This document shows positions 63,803 through 64,000 of a DNA stretch of 64,000 nt, in pieces (positions within the stretch are counted from its first letter, which is position 1; each line of letters opens with the position of its first letter). Both the position numbers and the translations under genes were made by a program. The stretch is taken from positions 12,518,910-12,582,909 of the forward strand of contig NC_089724.1 of assembly GCF_035083965.1 (NCBI RefSeq), given 5' to 3'. The notes beneath the pieces are model-generated. The model did not search any database. It was given only the letters and a program-made list of their open reading frames with translations, and had not been told where the DNA came from. Source of the stretch: Branchiostoma lanceolatum (taxonomy: Eukaryota > Chordata > Leptocardii > Amphioxiformes > Branchiostomatidae).

Positions 63803-64000
63803 GTAGTGTATCAGTAGAATGTTTGTCATAACAATTTAAATGACATTGTGTGCTGACTTCTGATAATGTCTGGGCCTTGTGGCTGATATAAACCTTAATT
63901 GATATGTAAACTACCACAAATCTACCACAAACCTCTGGCTGCTGTGGAAATGAGGCATGCTTTATTTACTGATTCATGCAAATGTTATGCTGTATAAAAG

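Overview
The window looks like nuclear DNA of a lancelet (Branchiostoma; inferred). Genes are split into many short exons with GT-AG introns, intronic and intergenic DNA is crowded with short DNA transposons and retroelement tails, and the gene content is deuterostome: an LRP2BP orthologue, two-pore K+ channels and a large EGF/VWA/VWD secreted protein. All gene models were assembled by eye from splice sites, with reading phase checked at every junction.

Left part (1-21 kb): four minus-strand genes. From right to left in the direction of transcription they are LRP2BP (20417-16684), a two-pore K+ channel with a long cytoplasmic loop (K2P-B, 14791-12262), an unrecognised single-pass membrane protein (9898-7386) and a second two-pore channel (K2P-A, 4242 to beyond position 1). 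A likely LRP2BP promoter near 21.1-21.3 kb carries an RFX X-box. Region 21.4-25.4 kb has no gene and is a graveyard of DNA transposons, MITEs and a 5'-truncated LINE.

Centre (25.5-50.5 kb): a plus-strand tandem array of four full-length paralogues of a PLP-dependent group II decarboxylase (506, 492, 498 and 498 aa). All have the same eight coding exons, with seven of eight identical in length across copies apart from a shortened last exon in copy 2 and a longer first exon in copy 1. PLP-site residues are intact in all four, but the position aligning by eye with the catalytic-loop tyrosine is Phe in copy 1, Tyr in copies 2 and 4, and Leu in copy 3. Copy 3 also has a duplicated in-frame 150-nt exon. 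Some exons plus flanking intron are nearly identical between copies while others diverged strongly, which suggests gene conversion. This array is the best candidate here for an undescribed biochemical system.

Right part (52.7 kb to the end): a plus-strand multi-exon gene, open at the window edge. It encodes a secreted mosaic protein: signal peptide, furin-type site, three EGF-like domains, VWA, a WSC-like cysteine domain, VWD-C8-TIL and the start of a second VWD unit.

Mobile DNA: two copies of a ~1.08-kb TA-flanked DNA transposon (one with empty sites visible in the sister duplications), several TA-flanked foldback MITEs, two foldbacks ending in a Penelope-like/hammerhead-like motif, LINE 3' ends, a tRNA-derived SINE and dispersed A/T-rich repeats. 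I saw no rRNA or functional tRNA gene and no CRISPR.
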